DNA of 14,852 nt from Clostridiales bacterium (lineage in GTDB: Bacteria > Bacillota_A > Clostridia > Christensenellales > Aristaeellaceae): NCBI GenBank assembly GCA_024684665.1, contig JAIKWN010000051.1, positions 1 through 14,852 of the forward strand. The letters run 5' to 3'. The notes under the pieces were generated by a model. The model had not been told where the DNA came from, did not search any database, and was given only the letters and a program-made list of their open reading frames with translations. Both the position numbers and the translations under genes were made by a program. Positions 13,034 to 14,852 of this stretch are shown piece by piece (position 1 is the stretch's first letter; every line of letters begins with the position of its first letter).

Positions 13034-14375
13034 TCAAGTACTTCTCAGGTAATAGGCAAGAGGATCGACCAGACCCGGTCGGTTCTCTTTCTTATTGGGC
13101 AACGCAAGGACTTTCACGCTTAACAGGAAATTGACCACATTCATGCCGCACCTGCGATAAAGGCCCAATCGGGAATTGGCCACCTTGTAGATGTCCTTAT
13201 CCGTCATGTTGCAGCGGAACGCGACGTTCAGCTTCATCAAGTTCCTGTAGATTGTCTTCGGCTTCTTCCACTGTTTGAGTATCACGACTCTCACCTTGTG
13301 GCGCAGCCATGGATTGAAATCGTTCTTCAACCATTGCTTCATGCTGCCGATCCGGAAGTAGTTTATCCACCCCCGCAGAACCTGATTCAGCTTCCTGAAT
13401 GTGACGCTCAGCGGAATCGCCGCCGCTCGTTTCCTGCACAGGATCTCCTTCACTTTTCCGCACAGCCTGACCTTCCGGTCTTCCGCAGGTCTCGCCTTCC
13501 ATCCTTCGCTCGATTTCCAGAATGTGAATCCCAGAAATTTGCTGTTTGTCGGCCTCACGACTTTTGTCTTGCTTGCGCTCACTTTCAGCCGCAGCTTGCG
13601 CTCCAGCCAGCTGCTTGTTCTCGCCATCACCCGGTTTGCCGCCATTTCGCTTCTCACAAAAAATATTGCAGTCGTCGGCATACCGGACAAATCTCAGTCC
13701 CCGGCTTTCCAGTTCCTTGTCGAACTTGTCAAGATACACATTGCTCAGTATCGGCGACAGCGGGCCTCCTTGCGGTACCCCTTCTTCCGTCGCGCTGACC
13801 AACCCATTTTCCATTACTCCCGCCCGCAGGTAACTCCGGATCAGGTGGAGCGTGGTCGCATCGTTGATTCGTTCCCTGAGAATGGAAATCAGCTTGTCAT
13901 GATTCACGGTGTCGAAATACTTCTCTATGTCCAGGTCCACTACCCACTCATAGCCTTCGTTCAGGTATTCCAGTACCTTATCCATCGCCGTGTGACAGCT
14001 CCGGTTCGGCCTGAATCCGAGACTGTTTTCGCTGAAATAGCGATCATATCCCCGGCTTATTACCTGCGCGACTGCCTGTTGGATGACCCTGTCCACTATC
14101 GTCGGGATTCCCAGCGGCCGCTGCTTTCCGTTTGCTTTCGGGATGTATACCCTCCGTACCGGCTGCGACTCATACTTCTTCTCACGGATTTCTTCCCTGA
14201 TCTCTCTTCCGTGCTCTGAAAAGTATGTTCTAAGCATCCCCACCGGTATCTTGTCGATCCCCGGCGCACCTTGGTTCCGCTCTACCGCTCGGATCGCTGC
14301 TTCGATGTTTTCGCTCTCCAGGATCCTGTCAATCAGTTCCGCTTGTTGCTCCTCTTTCTGCTTGTAAAGCTGCAT
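13034..14375 (-). pseudogene. ltrA: Group II intron reverse transcriptase/maturase, frameshifted
   Basis: The protein would reverse-transcribe the intron RNA and help it fold and splice. The first frame starts at the ATG at 14375 (AAGG a few bases upstream) and encodes the RT fingers and palm: GAPGIDK (36-42), RPLGIPTIVDRVIQQA (86-101), VVDLDIEKYFDTVNHD (145-160), GVPQGGPLSPILSNVYLD (199-216) and YADD (232-235). Five residues later an extra T in a six-T run (13658-13663) shifts the frame. The first frame then runs as nonsense to 13197, while the second frame (usable up to its stop at 13034) carries the rest of RT domain 5, FLGFTFW, the thumb and the maturase X domain (LRGWINYF, YRRCGMNVVNFLL). 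Removing one T gives one continuous protein of about 446 residues. There is no C-terminal HNH endonuclease. A sequencing error or slippage could also explain the break. Confidence 0.85.
13658..13663 (-). other. Frameshift point: six-base homopolymer in the RT gene
   Basis: Six A residues on the plus strand (six T in the gene) lie four codons after YADD. The first frame reads ATT TTT TGT GAG; dropping one T gives ATT TTT GTG AGA, which joins exactly to the second frame's VRSEMAANRVM, a smooth continuation of RT domain 5. The site is therefore located to this run with good certainty, though its cause is not. Confidence 0.8.
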
Positions 14376-14852
14376 GAAACCTTCCCCCCGCCCTTCAACC
14401 TCCGCGGACTTACGTTCCCGCTTGCTGGGCCTATCCTCGGTTTCGGATTGTTCATGCCTTGCTTACAGCGATTCGCATTGTTACGACATTAGGCCTTTCC
14501 CAGTTCGGTGCTCCCGGTACTATGGCCTCAGCTGACTCCCGGTCACTACGCTTTTTTCCTCGCACTCGGCTTCTCTCCGCTCTCGCTTCGTTCTTCGCCT
14601 CGCTGACCGGGCCTCCCGGGGTAAGACACAGTTCTTTCGCCGCACAACCTTCGGATTTACTGCTTCGGTCTTACGTTTACCTTTCGGGCTTCGGATTGAC
14701 AGGCACCCTTCCCCACCGTTTAGCCTTGTATCCGGTTTCTGTTCGTAGGCTCCTCGGCTTTGCTACACCGCTTCCTTCCCTCCTGTCATTGCTGACAGCA
14801 GCTTGCGGTTCGCTACGCTTGGCGGTAACTACCCGTGGCGGGACTTTCACCC
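14376..14852 (-). ncRNA. 5' RNA portion of the group II intron (domains I-III and start of IV)
   Basis: These 477 bases hold no gene on either strand that I can support. On the minus strand they begin with GGGTGAAAGTCCC, characteristic of the 5' part of bacterial group II domain I, and are rich in GA-bearing loops and short GC helices as expected of intron domains I-III. They end in the purine-rich ribosome site of the maturase ORF (GGGGGGAAGG). Individual domains and exon-binding sites cannot be assigned by eye. Confidence 0.7.

Larger units (their letters stand above)
12946..14852 (-). mobile_element. Group II intron with LtrA-type ORF, 5' end beyond window
   Basis: This is a self-splicing retroelement read on the minus strand. 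From right to left the window shows RNA domains I-III (14376-14852), a domain IV carrying a maturase gene (13034-14375), domain V (12987-13015) and domain VI (12946-12982), which ends in AT at 12946. The right-most bases read GGGTGAAAGTCCC, a segment that usually lies within a few tens of bases of the GTGYG 5' end, so nearly the whole element of about 1.9 kb is present. The CGC catalytic triad in domain V and the absence of an endonuclease domain in the ORF both resemble group IIC. The 3' exon is the antisense of the murC 3' end. Confidence 0.9.

Noticed and set aside
13401..14219. Plus-strand open frame (272 codons) opposite the RT gene
   Set aside because: It is antisense to clear RT motifs and shows no domain of its own.
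13034..14375. The RT as a retron, diversity-generating element or defence RT
   Set aside because: The RT motifs, thumb and X domain are of the group II intron type, and domains V and VI lie directly after the gene; there is no msr/msd-like RNA, template repeat or partner gene.
1..14852. CRISPR array, tRNA or rRNA genes
   Set aside because: I saw no spaced direct repeats and no cloverleaf or rRNA-like sequence on either strand.

Overview
The window looks like a chromosomal segment from a member of the Bacillota, most likely a Clostridia-type organism of moderate GC content. Three things point there: a Bacillus-type PurR purine repressor, the purR/pth/mfd/murC gene set, and strong purine-rich Shine-Dalgarno sites, some serving TTG starts. 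The species cannot be named from this sequence, and a diderm Bacillota lineage is not excluded.

Layout. Positions 1-2023 (+) hold the tail of a possible upstream gene, an unrecognised protein with about eight membrane segments, and a tRNA-dihydrouridine synthase, closely packed in one direction. Positions 2113-4989 (+) hold a complete three-gene TRAP transporter operon (dctP-dctQ-dctM) with its own sigma-A-like promoter, a hairpin in the leader, a terminator-like hairpin between dctP and dctQ, and a terminator after dctM that can serve both strands. Positions 5055-11339 (-) form a leftward housekeeping cluster: purR, pth, mfd, rdgB and a YfcE/YsnB-like phosphodiesterase. Pth/mfd and rdgB/yfcE overlap by four bases (ATGA). 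A 206-bp divergent region (11340-11545) carries a TATAAT promoter on each side and a near-consensus PurBox on the purR side. Rightward from it runs murC (11546-12943).

From two bases after the murC stop codon to the right edge, the minus strand is a group II intron. It includes the folded domains V and VI, a bulged branch-point A, most of the 5' RNA domains, and an LtrA-type reverse transcriptase/maturase gene. That gene is broken by a single extra base in a six-base homopolymer just after the catalytic YADD motif. The intron's 5' splice site probably lies just beyond the window.

Functionally, the leftward cluster combines purine-responsive control (PurR), rescue of stalled translation (Pth), rescue of stalled transcription and repair (Mfd), nucleotide-pool sanitation (RdgB) and a metallophosphodiesterase. 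MurC makes a peptidoglycan precursor. The TRAP operon imports an unidentified organic acid. I found no CRISPR array, tRNA, rRNA or defence island, and nothing I would call a new multi-gene system. The most interesting signals are the intron with an apparently intact ribozyme 3' core but a broken maturase, the PurBox layout at purR, a TRAP binding protein with no lipobox in a probable monoderm, and the orphan membrane protein next to dus.
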